This document shows positions 26,696-34,785 of a DNA stretch of 45,696 bases, piece by piece. Positions within the stretch are counted from its first letter, which is position 1. Every line of letters begins with the position of its first letter. The notes under the pieces were generated by a model, which had not been told where the DNA came from, did no database searches, and saw only the letters and a list, made by a program, of their open reading frames with translations. The DNA is from an uncultured Odoribacter sp. (lineage in GTDB: Bacteria; Bacteroidota; Bacteroidia; Bacteroidales; Marinifilaceae): contig CAJJNP010000005.1 of assembly GCA_905193145.1 (NCBI GenBank), positions 1 through 45,696 on the forward strand, written 5' to 3'. The position numbers and the translations under genes are program-made.

Positions 26696-27472
26696 ATGAA
26701 AAAAAGAATTACATCAATTGTAATGTTTGTCATGGTATTCATGGCAAACAATCTTTCTGCTCAGATCTCAAATTATTTCAGTAGTGAAAACGATCTTATC
26801 GGTTTTAAAGGAGCACAAAGTGACCTTTCAATAGAAAATGGCAAGTTAAAGATGCAAATAACCGGGGGTTGGTGGGGAGTTGCCAGTTATGAACCGGAAG
26901 AAGGTGCCAATTGGGATTTTGACAAGTACAAATTTGTGGCTGTGAGAGTAGGTAATAAAACACAAGGTACCATCCAGTTTAAATTTTACGACGGAGATAC
27001 CACCCCATTCGTCAACGGCAAAGATGATGAAGCAATACCTGTAGATGATGGTAGCGGAGATCAGATTTATGTGTTTGATTTAAGTGAAATGGGATTTTCA
27101 GGAGTTACTCATTTTGTGAATTGTCAGATAGCATTTGAAGGAGTCGGTCCGGAAAACGTTTTCTATTTTGATTGGATTGAATCTTTTGCCGACATTGACT
27201 CGGCATACGAATTCATCGGTAAAGTATTAGAAGGTTGGGATCCAACCCCTACAGGTATCCAATCTGTTTCAAAAGAAACGATACAAATACAAGGTATAGA
27301 AAATGCCATATCCTTCAGTAACATGTATAAAGCGGAATCTGCACAGGTATATGATACTGCAGGAAGACATATAGCCCAAGCAACCGTATATAATAGTGAC
27401 ATCAAAAACATAAAAAAAGGCTTTTATATCGTAAAAATAGGAGATCAGACCCATAAAGTAATCGTGAAATAA
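26696..27472 (+). CDS. Secreted beta-sandwich (CBM-like) protein with sorting-like tail
   Basis: The 258-residue product has a signal peptide (MKKRITSIVMFVMVFMANNLSAQ) and a beta-sandwich of about 150 residues (ENGKLKMQITGGWWGV, YKFVAVRVGNK, VFYFDWIESF). Its C-terminal domain (AQVYDTAGRHI, IKKGFYIVKIGDQTHKVIVK) is of the type IX or por-secretion kind. The sandwich resembles the corresponding region of the preceding protein, so both may bind the same glycan. The aromatic pair in GGWWG could be part of a binding face. I do not recognise a named CBM family; a DUF4979-like relation is possible but not verified. It is co-directional with the HTCS gene but separated from it by a hairpin. Confidence 0.65.
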   Translation: MKKRITSIVMFVMVFMANNLSAQISNYFSSENDLIGFKGAQSDLSIENGKLKMQITGGWWGVASYEPEEGANWDFDKYKFVAVRVGNKTQGTIQFKFYDGDTTPFVNGKDDEAIPVDDGSGDQIYVFDLSEMGFSGVTHFVNCQIAFEGVGPENVFYFDWIESFADIDSAYEFIGKVLEGWDPTPTGIQSVSKETIQIQGIENAISFSNMYKAESAQVYDTAGRHIAQATVYNSDIKNIKKGFYIVKIGDQTHKVIVK

Positions 27473-27491
27473 ATATATTTGCAATTCTGAA

Positions 27492-27530
27492 GTTAAGAGA
27501 CGAAATAGAATAAGAATATCGTCTCTTAAC
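27492..27530 (+). terminator. Hairpin between secreted-protein gene and HTCS1
   Basis: A perfect 12-bp stem (GTTAAGAGACGA at 27492-27503 pairing with 27519-27530) closes a 15-base loop, followed by a pyrimidine-rich run. It starts 19 bases after the preceding stop and 37 bases before the HTCS start. It probably limits read-through into the regulator gene. Confidence 0.7.
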
Positions 27531-27566
27531 CTCTATTTCTCGTCTCTCGTATAATAAAGCTACTTC

Positions 27567-30500
27567 ATGACAAAAACAACCACATATCAGGTTTATTATA
27601 CCACAGCAAAATTCATTTTGCTGATTTGTGTTGCTTTCTTAATCCCCATATGCGTATATGCGGACAACAAATATGTACAATTCACAAACACTTCTGGACT
27701 ATCAAACAGCGCAATAAACTGTATTTGCCAAGATTCAAGTAAAGTGATGTGGTTGGGAACATGGGATGGTCTAAACGCTTTTAATGGTAAAGAATTTACA
27801 ATTTACACCCCCAGCCTTGCGAATACAAACGCTATAAGTAATAATATTATCCGAAATGTTATCGAACAAACAAAAGGTATCATTTGGATTACCACCGATC
27901 ATGGTATCAATCGGATGGATACTTATAACTCCTCTTTCTCCCACTTCTATTTTGGATATGAAAAAATCTATCCTGCATTACCAGAAATATACTCGATTGC
28001 CAAATCATCAGACAATACTATTTTCTGTGCAGTCTTTGAATGGGGACTATCATTTTACAAAGAAACAGAACAAGACTTTTATACAATAAATAGCCCATTT
28101 ATAAAAACTCAAGATATAAAAGATATTAAGATCGACGCAAAAGATAACATTTGGGCTCTACATAAAGACGGAACCATCGATATTATAGAATGGAATAAAG
28201 ATACAAAAGGAAATGTAGTAATCCAGCATAGTTCAAAAATAGAGTTATCTGACATCAATACATTATATTGTAATAATGAATATATTATTGCCCTTGATAA
28301 GCACAAAAATATATTTACTTTTGACACCAACACAAAAAAAATTATATTCACTTATAATCTGAAAGATATAATCCCTACCGGAAGTATCAATAAAATAAGT
28401 ATCATCAATCAAGAATTATATATCGCTCCTTCCACAGGTAGCTATTTCACCCTATCCATGTTCTCTAATACCCCTCCTTTATTCAATGATGAATTAAAAG
28501 GTATAAAAGTAACTTCCTTCTATCAGTCAGATCAAGATATTCTATGGATAGGTACAGACGGCAGTGGCATCTACACTGTCTACAACAAGAGCCAAATGTT
28601 CAAAACGGTAAATATTAAAAAAGAAATGCATATGGTCAGATCTTTTTGCGAGGACCATGCCGGAAACTTATGGATTGCAACCAAAGGGGGAGGCGTAGCC
28701 ATGTTGGGCAATTCCAAAGATTCAGATTTCAAAATTACAACGGAATACAATACAAACAATGGGCTACTTAATAACGATGCCTATGTCATAAAAGAGGGAT
28801 TCGATGGAGATCTATTCATTGGAACAGACGGGCAAGGGCTCAATATCCTTGTAAACGGACATTTATCCACATTAAATCTAAAAAATATATATTCCGAATC
28901 TTCCGGACAAAAAATATTTTCCGGTACTTATGCCATCCATTGTTCCGAAAAAGATTCTACTCTGTGGTTAGGAACAAGTGAATATGGACTTATCAGAATA
29001 AAGATACAAAAACAACAGGATAAAACATACAAAGCCATTAGCTACAAACAATATATACATCAAAAAAACACTTCCAACTCTCTGACCAACAACGTTATTT
29101 ATGCAATAATACCCGATGGAAACAATCATCTATGGATAGGAACAAGAGGAGGAGGCCTCAACTATTTTAACATCTCCCAAGAAAAATTTATTTCATATCA
29201 ACATATACCCGAAAACAGTACTTCTTTAAGCAATAATGATATTTTATCCCTCTATCAAGAGGATAATGGCGATCTATGGATCGGAACAAGTGCAGGATTG
29301 AATTTATTAAAAAAGGAAAAACGGGAACAAGGTCATTTTATTAGATATGACTACACCGTCAATCTCCCCAACAACACTGTTCATGGCATCATCAATGATA
29401 ACAAAGGAAACATTTGGGTCAGCACCAATAAAGGAATTGCCAAAATCAATAAAGGGAATAACCAAATAACGGCATATTATCAAAGAAATGGATTACAAAA
29501 CAATGAGTTTTCCGATGGAGCATATTATAAAAGTAAATTCAATAATTATATTTTTTTCGGAGGAATATCCGGATTTAATTATTTCAATCCGGAGCAAATT
29601 TCTTTAAGCAACTATGTGCCTAACTTCCAAATATCATCTTTTAAAATTTTCAATACCGAAATCAACATTCATGACAGAATTAAAACAGGAAAAGACGGAA
29701 TAGAACAACTTATCCTTAATTATAAAGAGAATGTATTCAGTATTAACTTCTTAGCAATGGACTTCATCCAAAATGAGAACTGTGAATACAAATATCTATT
29801 GGAGGGTATCGATAAAGACTGGATTTTTAATGGTAATCATGGCTATGCAAACTATGCCAATTTGAAGCCTGGTGAATACAAATTGCTCATTTATTATACC
29901 AATAGTGACAAAGTATGGGTACAAAAGCCATATGCCCTTCATATCAAAATCAACCCACCTTATTGGCAAACACCATTTGCCCATTGTATCTATTTCATTC
30001 TTTCATGCATATTCATCTATTTCACTTATATCATTGTCAAGAGAAAATTCAACAAGAAAAGAAAATTACTCATAGAAAAGCTTGAACGTCAGGAGTTAAA
30101 AAACATACATGAGGCAAAACTTCGTTTCTTCACAAACATAGCCCATGAATTTTATACCCCAATCACTCTAATTTACGGTCCATGTGAAAGGCTTTTGGAT
30201 TACCACAACAGCGATGAATATATAAGAAAATACACAAATATCATTCTCTCAAACGCTGAAAGAATGAAACACCTTATATCTGAATTAATGGAATTTAGAA
30301 AAATAGATCGTGATCTCATGACCATCGCTCCTAAAAGAATCAATATAACCCGTCTAATAAAAGAAATAAGCAGTAAATTCCAAGAAATAATAGAAGAAAA
30401 CTGCATTAATTTCACTATCAATATGCCTCAATCTGATGTTTACTGGATAAGCGATGAAAGTTCCATAGAGAAGATCCTCTTCAATATTATTTCAAATGCT

Positions 30501-31730
30501 TTTAAATATACTCCACAAGAAGGATATATAAAAATTAAAATCTCGGAAAGAGACAACCTTTTAACATTTGAGATCACCAATTCAGGCAAAGGTATCAAAC
30601 AAGAAAACATAAATAAGATTTTTGACCGGTTCAAGATTCTTGATGATTTCGAAAATCAAATAGAAAAAGGAAATGTTGGAAGAAACGGAATAGGACTTGC
30701 TTTGACAAAGTCATTAGTAACCCTATTGGATGGAAAAATCAAAGTAGAAAGTACTTTGGAGGAACACACTACATTTTACATCGAACTTCCATTGCTGGAA
30801 GAGAAAAAATCCAATCCGCAAGCAAAAGAAGAAGAATTGCCCATTTCACCGGAGATATCCAAAGAAATCATACAATTGCAATCACGAAATGACAACAACG
30901 AACCCATTATATTGATTGTTGATGATGAAAAAGATATCAGAACTTTAATACAGGAAACCTTATCCACAAAATACATCAACATTATTCAAGCTTCTAATGG
31001 AATTGAAGCTTTGAATTTGATGAAAACAAAGCGTCCGGACCTTATTATTTGTGACATTATCATGCCAGAAATGGATGGAATAGAATTCGCTCGGGAATTG
31101 AAAAGTAACATATTCACGAGCCATATACCCATCATTTTCCTTTCTGCCAAAAACTCAATCGAAGATCAGATACTGGCAGAAGAAAGCGGATCGGATACAT
31201 ATCTCACAAAACCATTCCACCCTAAACATATATTGGCTAAAGTAGATAATATCATTGATAAGCACAAACAATTACAAAAATATTATCTTTCATCCGCCAC
31301 TTCTTATGAATTATTGGATAATGGAAATCTTATTCATAAAGAAGATAAGGATTTTTTCAAGAAAGTCATAGATTTCATAGAACAAAACATTGAAAACGAA
31401 GATCTATCCGTTCCATTAATTTGTGACAAAATAGGAATCAGTAAAATGACTTTCTATAGAAAGACCCGAAAAATATTAAATCTGACACCCTCTGATTTTA
31501 TAAAGAATATAAAATTAAACCGGGCTATAGTTTTGCTAAAAACAACAAACTTCACTGTCCAAGAAGTTATATTCAGATGTGGTTTTAATAATAGATCCTA
31601 TTTCTACAGAGAGTTCTTCAAATTATATAATATGACTCCTAAAGAATACAAGGACAAACATAATATTAAAGAAAATGAACATAAAATGAATAGTACCGAT
31701 ATTGATTCTGCAAATAGTCATCTTTTGTAG
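27567..31730 (+). CDS. Hybrid two-component system regulator (HTCS1)
   Basis: This 1387-residue one-protein sensor-regulator has a signal-anchor N-terminus and a periplasmic double beta-propeller with many LWIGT-type repeats (about 35-700). A YYY-type domain (about 720-800) and a membrane helix (about 806-824) follow. The histidine kinase core has His860 in the H-box HEFYTPITL and an ATPase domain with NGIGLALTKS. A receiver domain starts at about 1112 with IVDDEKD, with Asp1163 in ICDIIMPEMDG. An AraC-type DNA-binding domain, about 1275-1375, includes SKMTFYRKTRKILNLTPSDF. Such proteins sense an oligosaccharide in the periplasm and activate their PUL. Odd point: the H-box reads HEFYTP where HEFRTP is usual. 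It should control the divergent minus-strand PUL. Confidence 0.95.
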   Translation: MTKTTTYQVYYTTAKFILLICVAFLIPICVYADNKYVQFTNTSGLSNSAINCICQDSSKVMWLGTWDGLNAFNGKEFTIYTPSLANTNAISNNIIRNVIEQTKGIIWITTDHGINRMDTYNSSFSHFYFGYEKIYPALPEIYSIAKSSDNTIFCAVFEWGLSFYKETEQDFYTINSPFIKTQDIKDIKIDAKDNIWALHKDGTIDIIEWNKDTKGNVVIQHSSKIELSDINTLYCNNEYIIALDKHKNIFTFDTNTKKIIFTYNLKDIIPTGSINKISIINQELYIAPSTGSYFTLSMFSNTPPLFNDELKGIKVTSFYQSDQDILWIGTDGSGIYTVYNKSQMFKTVNIKKEMHMVRSFCEDHAGNLWIATKGGGVAMLGNSKDSDFKITTEYNTNNGLLNNDAYVIKEGFDGDLFIGTDGQGLNILVNGHLSTLNLKNIYSESSGQKIFSGTYAIHCSEKDSTLWLGTSEYGLIRIKIQKQQDKTYKAISYKQYIHQKNTSNSLTNNVIYAIIPDGNNHLWIGTRGGGLNYFNISQEKFISYQHIPENSTSLSNNDILSLYQEDNGDLWIGTSAGLNLLKKEKREQGHFIRYDYTVNLPNNTVHGIINDNKGNIWVSTNKGIAKINKGNNQITAYYQRNGLQNNEFSDGAYYKSKFNNYIFFGGISGFNYFNPEQISLSNYVPNFQISSFKIFNTEINIHDRIKTGKDGIEQLILNYKENVFSINFLAMDFIQNENCEYKYLLEGIDKDWIFNGNHGYANYANLKPGEYKLLIYYTNSDKVWVQKPYALHIKINPPYWQTPFAHCIYFILSCIFIYFTYIIVKRKFNKKRKLLIEKLERQELKNIHEAKLRFFTNIAHEFYTPITLIYGPCERLLDYHNSDEYIRKYTNIILSNAERMKHLISELMEFRKIDRDLMTIAPKRINITRLIKEISSKFQEIIEENCINFTINMPQSDVYWISDESSIEKILFNIISNAFKYTPQEGYIKIKISERDNLLTFEITNSGKGIKQENINKIFDRFKILDDFENQIEKGNVGRNGIGLALTKSLVTLLDGKIKVESTLEEHTTFYIELPLLEEKKSNPQAKEEELPISPEISKEIIQLQSRNDNNEPIILIVDDEKDIRTLIQETLSTKYINIIQASNGIEALNLMKTKRPDLIICDIIMPEMDGIEFARELKSNIFTSHIPIIFLSAKNSIEDQILAEESGSDTYLTKPFHPKHILAKVDNIIDKHKQLQKYYLSSATSYELLDNGNLIHKEDKDFFKKVIDFIEQNIENEDLSVPLICDKIGISKMTFYRKTRKILNLTPSDFIKNIKLNRAIVLLKTTNFTVQEVIFRCGFNNRSYFYREFFKLYNMTPKEYKDKHNIKENEHKMNSTDIDSANSHLL

Positions 31731-32150
31731 TAACCTATTTACGCAATCCCCTTCAAAGAAAACATAGCACCGTGAATTTACAAACTATCAGTTGGTAAAG
31801 ACGATTTACTCCATAAAGTCCAAGTTAACTATCCATTTCAAGCTCATCGATATTATTATCACATTCCATTCTCTATATCCAACAAAACATCGAAATCATT
31901 ATATATCTCAACTAAATTGACTGTTCTCATCTAATCTGAACATTTAAGAATTTATCTTCTCCAATTTCAAAAATGAAAGTTAATAGTCTCCTCTATAAGC
32001 TAAGTAGTCTGAAAAATTAAGATAACTTTCCTCTAAATTTGTTCTTTATCGTCTTCCATCCCCATAAATTGTAATGATATATACCATTATCCATAAAAAT
32101 GGAAGAACAAAAGTTTTTTATCCATTATTCATAAACTAAAATTAGAAAAT
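31731..32150. other. 420-base intergenic stretch upstream of the recombinase
   Basis: No gene is supported here. It is AT-rich. A perfect -7-type box TAAATTTG (32034-32041) with TCTG 22 bases upstream could be a promoter for the recombinase about 110 bases downstream; this is weak. Short imperfect repeats of CCATTATCCATAAA occur near 32083-32134. I see no clear terminator for HTCS1. Confidence 0.35.
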
Positions 32151-33086
32151 ATGAGACAAGATGATTTCGTGAACTTCATGCGTGCAACTATTTGTAAGTT
32201 TGAACAAAGCAATAGCTATGGAACAGCGCATATATACAAAAATAGCCTGAGCAATCTTATTGCATTTTATCGTACCGACAGGATACCATTTAAGAAAATA
32301 ACTCCAGAGTTACTGAAAGGATTCGAGTTCTACTTAAGACAGAAGCAGCTCAGTTGGAATACCGTCTCCACTTACTTGCGCACAATCCGGGCAACTTATA
32401 ATCGGGCTGTCGACAGGCACTTGGCACCCTATATCCCGCGATTATTCAAACAAGTATATACAGGTACACGTGCAGATCGGAAAAAGGCACTGAACGCCAA
32501 GGAAATGGCGCAAATATTTCAGAGTTGGAAAAACCGGGATATATCGGAGACACACTCTCGCACGCACGGTCTGTTTATCCTCATGTTCCTACTTCGTGGT
32601 TTACCTTTCGCAGACCTGGTAAACTTGCATAAGAAAGACCTAAACGGAAATACAATCTCTTACCGGCGTCGCAAAACCGGCAGGCAGCTAACCATTGACA
32701 TCCCCCGGGAAGCATGGGCTATTTTAAATGAATACATGGATACCGATCCTCACTCTCCCTACCTATTTCCATTTCTGACGGGTAAAGAGGGCAGTATAGA
32801 ATCCTACCGTGAATACCAATGGGCCTTACGTACTTTCAATCAGCAGCTCAATCAACTCAAAGGAATACTGCATTTGAAAACTCATTTAAGCTCTTATACG
32901 GCCCGCCATACATGGGCTACCTTGGCCTATTACAATGAAATCCATCCGGGAATCATCTCGGAAGCAATGGGACACTCATCCATAACAGTCACGGAAACCT
33001 ATCTAAAACCCTTCAATGCAACGAAAATAGATGATGCCAACAGGAAAGTCATCTCATCAATAGCACAGCATCGTTTGGTGAATTAA
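32151..33086 (+). CDS. Tyrosine recombinase, probable DNA invertase
   Basis: The 311-residue protein has an N-terminal SAM-like core-binding domain (about 1-105) and a catalytic domain. Visible catalytic residues are Arg149 in LLRGLPF, Lys175 in RRRKTGR, Arg252 in YTARHTW, His275 in MGHSSI and the nucleophile Tyr284 in TETYLKP. The HxxR motif reads Tyr249-x-x-Arg, a variant I have seen in Bacteroides recombinases. Size and motifs fit the Bacteroides site-specific invertases rather than large element integrases. Directly downstream lies a segment bounded by perfect 16-bp inverted repeats (33097-33414), the likely substrate. No mobilisation genes are nearby. Confidence 0.9.
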   Translation: MRQDDFVNFMRATICKFEQSNSYGTAHIYKNSLSNLIAFYRTDRIPFKKITPELLKGFEFYLRQKQLSWNTVSTYLRTIRATYNRAVDRHLAPYIPRLFKQVYTGTRADRKKALNAKEMAQIFQSWKNRDISETHSRTHGLFILMFLLRGLPFADLVNLHKKDLNGNTISYRRRKTGRQLTIDIPREAWAILNEYMDTDPHSPYLFPFLTGKEGSIESYREYQWALRTFNQQLNQLKGILHLKTHLSSYTARHTWATLAYYNEIHPGIISEAMGHSSITVTETYLKPFNATKIDDANRKVISSIAQHRLVN

Positions 33087-33096
33087 TTATGACACA

Positions 33097-33112
33097 TTAC
33101 TTTGTAGGTAAC
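33097..33112 (+). repeat. Left inverted repeat of invertible segment
   Basis: TTACTTTGTAGGTAAC is the exact reverse complement of 33399-33414. Each arm is itself a near-palindrome of the form (G)TTAC-N7-GTAAC, as expected of a tyrosine-recombinase crossover site with two 5-bp binding arms around a 7-bp spacer. It begins 11 bases after the recombinase stop. Confidence 0.85.
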
Positions 33113-33398
33113 AGAGTTTATTTTTGTCACAAAGATCAATATATTTTTCGTAAAAGCAAAATAAACATCACATTTTTTTATCAATGCGAGGAAACACTAT
33201 TCAAATATCAATTATTTAACAATATTCTCCCCAAAAATTAAGTGGAGTTTTTCTGCAAAAGCAAAAAAGAGTTCTCTCCATATTCATTCCGATAAATATG
33301 GATCACATCGCTATGACATTTACTCTACATCAAACAATAAATCAATTGAAACAGTAGTCTCTCTAAACGCTTTCAGAGGTGTATTTTATCATTATTCC
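33113..33398. other. Invertible DNA segment carrying an outward promoter
   Basis: This 286-base AT-rich stretch contains no gene of its own and lies between the perfect inverted repeats, next to a tyrosine recombinase. It carries a promoter-like pair on the minus strand near its left end, 18 bases from the repeat. Recombination across the repeats would turn this promoter towards the small gene at 33471. The layout is the one known for phase-variable promoters in Bacteroides. Inversion itself is inferred, not seen. Confidence 0.75.
33130..33160 (-). promoter_or_regulatory. Promoter inside the invertible segment, pointing left
   Basis: On the minus strand a -33 TTTG (33157-33160) and a -7 box GATCTTTG (33130-33137) are separated by 19 bases. 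This matches the Bacteroides consensus TTTG-N19-21-TAnnTTTG except for one base. Transcription would start near 33123, leave through the left repeat and run antisense into the recombinase gene. In the inverted state the same promoter would give a leader of about 85 bases to the ORF at 33471. Confidence 0.6.
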
Positions 33399-33414
33399 GT
33401 TACCTACAAAGTAA
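33399..33414 (-). repeat. Right inverted repeat of invertible segment
   Basis: GTTACCTACAAAGTAA is the exact reverse complement of the left repeat at 33097-33112. The following base is C, so on this strand the full GTTAC-N7-GTAAC form is present. It lies 56 bases before the small ORF. Confidence 0.85.
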
Positions 33415-33470
33415 CAGAAGAGCACAGCCCAAAATACATTATCAATACAGAAAAACAAAACAAGTGGTTT

Positions 33471-33665
33471 ATGACAAAATGGTTTGGTAATTTTTTATTT
33501 TCAGAAAACAGAAATGAGTACATTAGAATTGCGTTTGAGTACAATTCTACCCCATGGCGGGTTTACAATTTGGCACATAGATCAAAGGCCCGTAGCAGAA
33601 AAGAGGAAAGAATCCTCATGGAACTGAAGGAAAGAGGCATAATCACAGTTATTCGCCTTTTCTGA
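33471..33665 (+). CDS. Small 64-residue protein downstream of invertible promoter
   Basis: The ORF encodes a basic, soluble-looking protein (MTKWFGNFLFSENRNEYIR to the C-terminus KERGIITVIRLF) without signal peptide or membrane segment. The middle, PWRVYNLAHRSKARSRKEER, reads like a short helical, possibly nucleic-acid-contacting segment. I do not recognise a named family, although I have the impression that similar 60-70-residue proteins accompany other Bacteroides phase-variable loci. It is the only gene that would be transcribed rightward from the segment when inverted, and an inverted-repeat hairpin follows its stop. Being a real gene is likely but not proven. Confidence 0.5.
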   Translation: MTKWFGNFLFSENRNEYIRIAFEYNSTPWRVYNLAHRSKARSRKEERILMELKERGIITVIRLF

Positions 33666-33674
33666 TCAAAAAGG

Positions 33675-33749
33675 ATTACCAAAAGAGTGGGACCATTTTC
33701 TTTATACTCTTCATCTCAAGTATTTGACATGCCCACTCTATTTGGTAAT
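33675..33749. repeat. Near-perfect 17/18-bp inverted repeat after the small ORF
   Basis: ATTACCAAAAGAGTGGG (33675-33691) pairs with CCCACTCTATTTGGTAAT (33732-33749) with one unpaired base and a 40-base loop. It begins 9 bases after the stop of the small ORF. It could end its transcript, stabilise its 3' end, or be a second recombination-like site; the long loop is unusual for a plain terminator. Confidence 0.6.
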
Positions 33750-33991
33750 TTACATAAAACATTTATAAAAAGAGACTTGATACGAAGGTCTTTTAAAAAC
33801 CGTTTTGAGAATTATAATTCCGATTCTTAAAACTTATTTAAACTTTGCCCGGCATTATTTTAAGAAGAGAACTTAAAAACAAACCTTTAACACGACCTTA
33901 AGAGTTATACTATTCTTATCAATCACAATAGATCTTTATACAGATAAGCAGTAGCTTTCATTTAAAACGAACATTAAACTCTTACTACAAC

Positions 33992-34077
33992 AACATCCGG
34001 ATGTTCTTATATAAAACATGGGGATGTATTCATGCACAACATCCCCATGTTCTGTATGACAACATGGGGATGTTTTT
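33992..34077. repeat. Cluster of four alternating palindromic repeats (AACATCCCCATGTT type)
   Basis: Four related units occur within 86 bases: AACATCCGGATGTT (33992-34005), AACATGGGGATGT (34015-34027), AACATCCCCATGTT (34038-34051) and AACATGGGGATGTT (34061-34074). The third and fourth form a perfect 14-bp hairpin with a 9-base loop followed by Ts. The second and third can form an alternative hairpin. The cluster lies just beyond the end of the convergent CBM9-like gene and probably acts as a terminator from either side. Confidence 0.7.
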
Positions 34078-34117
34078 AGAGTGTAAAAAAAGAAAGGAAG
34101 AAATCCTGTGCAAAAGT

Positions 34118-34759
34118 TTATTCCATTTCCAACGTACCGAAGAAGTCCGGACGGTGAAAATCCGGTTGTTCTATCTCTATCGGATTCCAAGAAAGAAAAT
34201 GCGGAGTTTGAAGTTCATCGCCGCATTTATAGAAATTAGCTTTGATCTCCTTTCCATCCAACGAAGTTATCTGATGTTTAAAGAACACAGTATAAGGAAC
34301 AACCAAAGCGACCTCCCAGGTCACCTCCTCTACACGCTCTTCAAAGGGGGTACGTCCGAGACTTGACCAACGCTGTATCTGCGCTGTAACATCCGCAGGA
34401 GCATGTTCGCGATTGTTCCGTTGAGGTCCCACTCCCACAAGAACAGTACCGATACAATTACATTCAATGTTATAGTAGATTCCGTCGCCGGCCGGAATAG
34501 AGAAGAACTCCACACAGGAATCCGTCCACACCGATCCATTATCTTCGCCATAACGGGCACGCACACTGGCTTCCGTTACCTTGAAATGCAGTAAAATGGC
34601 ATCCTCCGTATGAGCAACCCGGAATTCGACTTTCGGGCAATAAGGATATTCGTTCCAATTCACTTTGCTGACAGGCTGGAAACCGATCTTTTCTTCATCC
34701 AGCAATTTGGGAAGTGAACTGACTTCCACATTAGCTACACTAATTTTTTTTACTTTCAT
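34118..34759 (-). CDS. Carbohydrate-binding family 9-like protein
   Basis: The 213-residue protein has no signal peptide (MKVKKISVANVEVSSLPKLL) and is a single beta-sandwich of the CBM9-like kind. Typical stretches are VEFRVAHTEDAILLHFKV, VWTDSCVEFFS, YYNIECNCIGTVLVGVG, WEVALVVPY and ANFYKCGDELQTPHFLSW. Similar stand-alone cytoplasmic proteins are common in Bacteroides and their role is not established. It is transcribed divergently from HTCS2 with overlapping predicted -7 boxes, but could be unrelated to the GAG operon. The size fits the family. Confidence 0.85.
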   Translation of the reverse strand: MKVKKISVANVEVSSLPKLLDEEKIGFQPVSKVNWNEYPYCPKVEFRVAHTEDAILLHFKVTEASVRARYGEDNGSVWTDSCVEFFSIPAGDGIYYNIECNCIGTVLVGVGPQRNNREHAPADVTAQIQRWSSLGRTPFEERVEEVTWEVALVVPYTVFFKHQITSLDGKEIKANFYKCGDELQTPHFLSWNPIEIEQPDFHRPDFFGTLEME

Positions 34760-34785
34760 GGCTTCTTGTATTTCTATAAGTCAAA

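Larger units (their letters stand above)
33666..34117. other. Gene-free 452-base stretch between small ORF and CBM9-like gene
   Basis: No gene is supported here. It holds the inverted repeat at 33675-33749, the palindrome cluster at 33992-34077 and a weaker hairpin near 33804-33833 (TTTTGAGAAT and ATTCTTAAAA, one G-U pair). The rest is AT-rich with no recognised content. Confidence 0.5.

Noticed and set aside
32151..33086. Integrase of a conjugative or transposable element
   Set aside because: No transfer, mobilisation or resistance genes and no att-like direct repeats were seen; the adjacent inverted repeats fit an invertase better.
33119..33126. Rightward promoter from a perfect TATTTTTG box just inside the left repeat
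   Set aside because: The nearest upstream TTTG (33101-33104) is only 14 bases away instead of 19-21; the leftward pair fits much better.
33992..34077. CRISPR array
   Set aside because: The units are short, palindromic and alternate in orientation, spacers are about 9-10 bases, and no cas genes are present.
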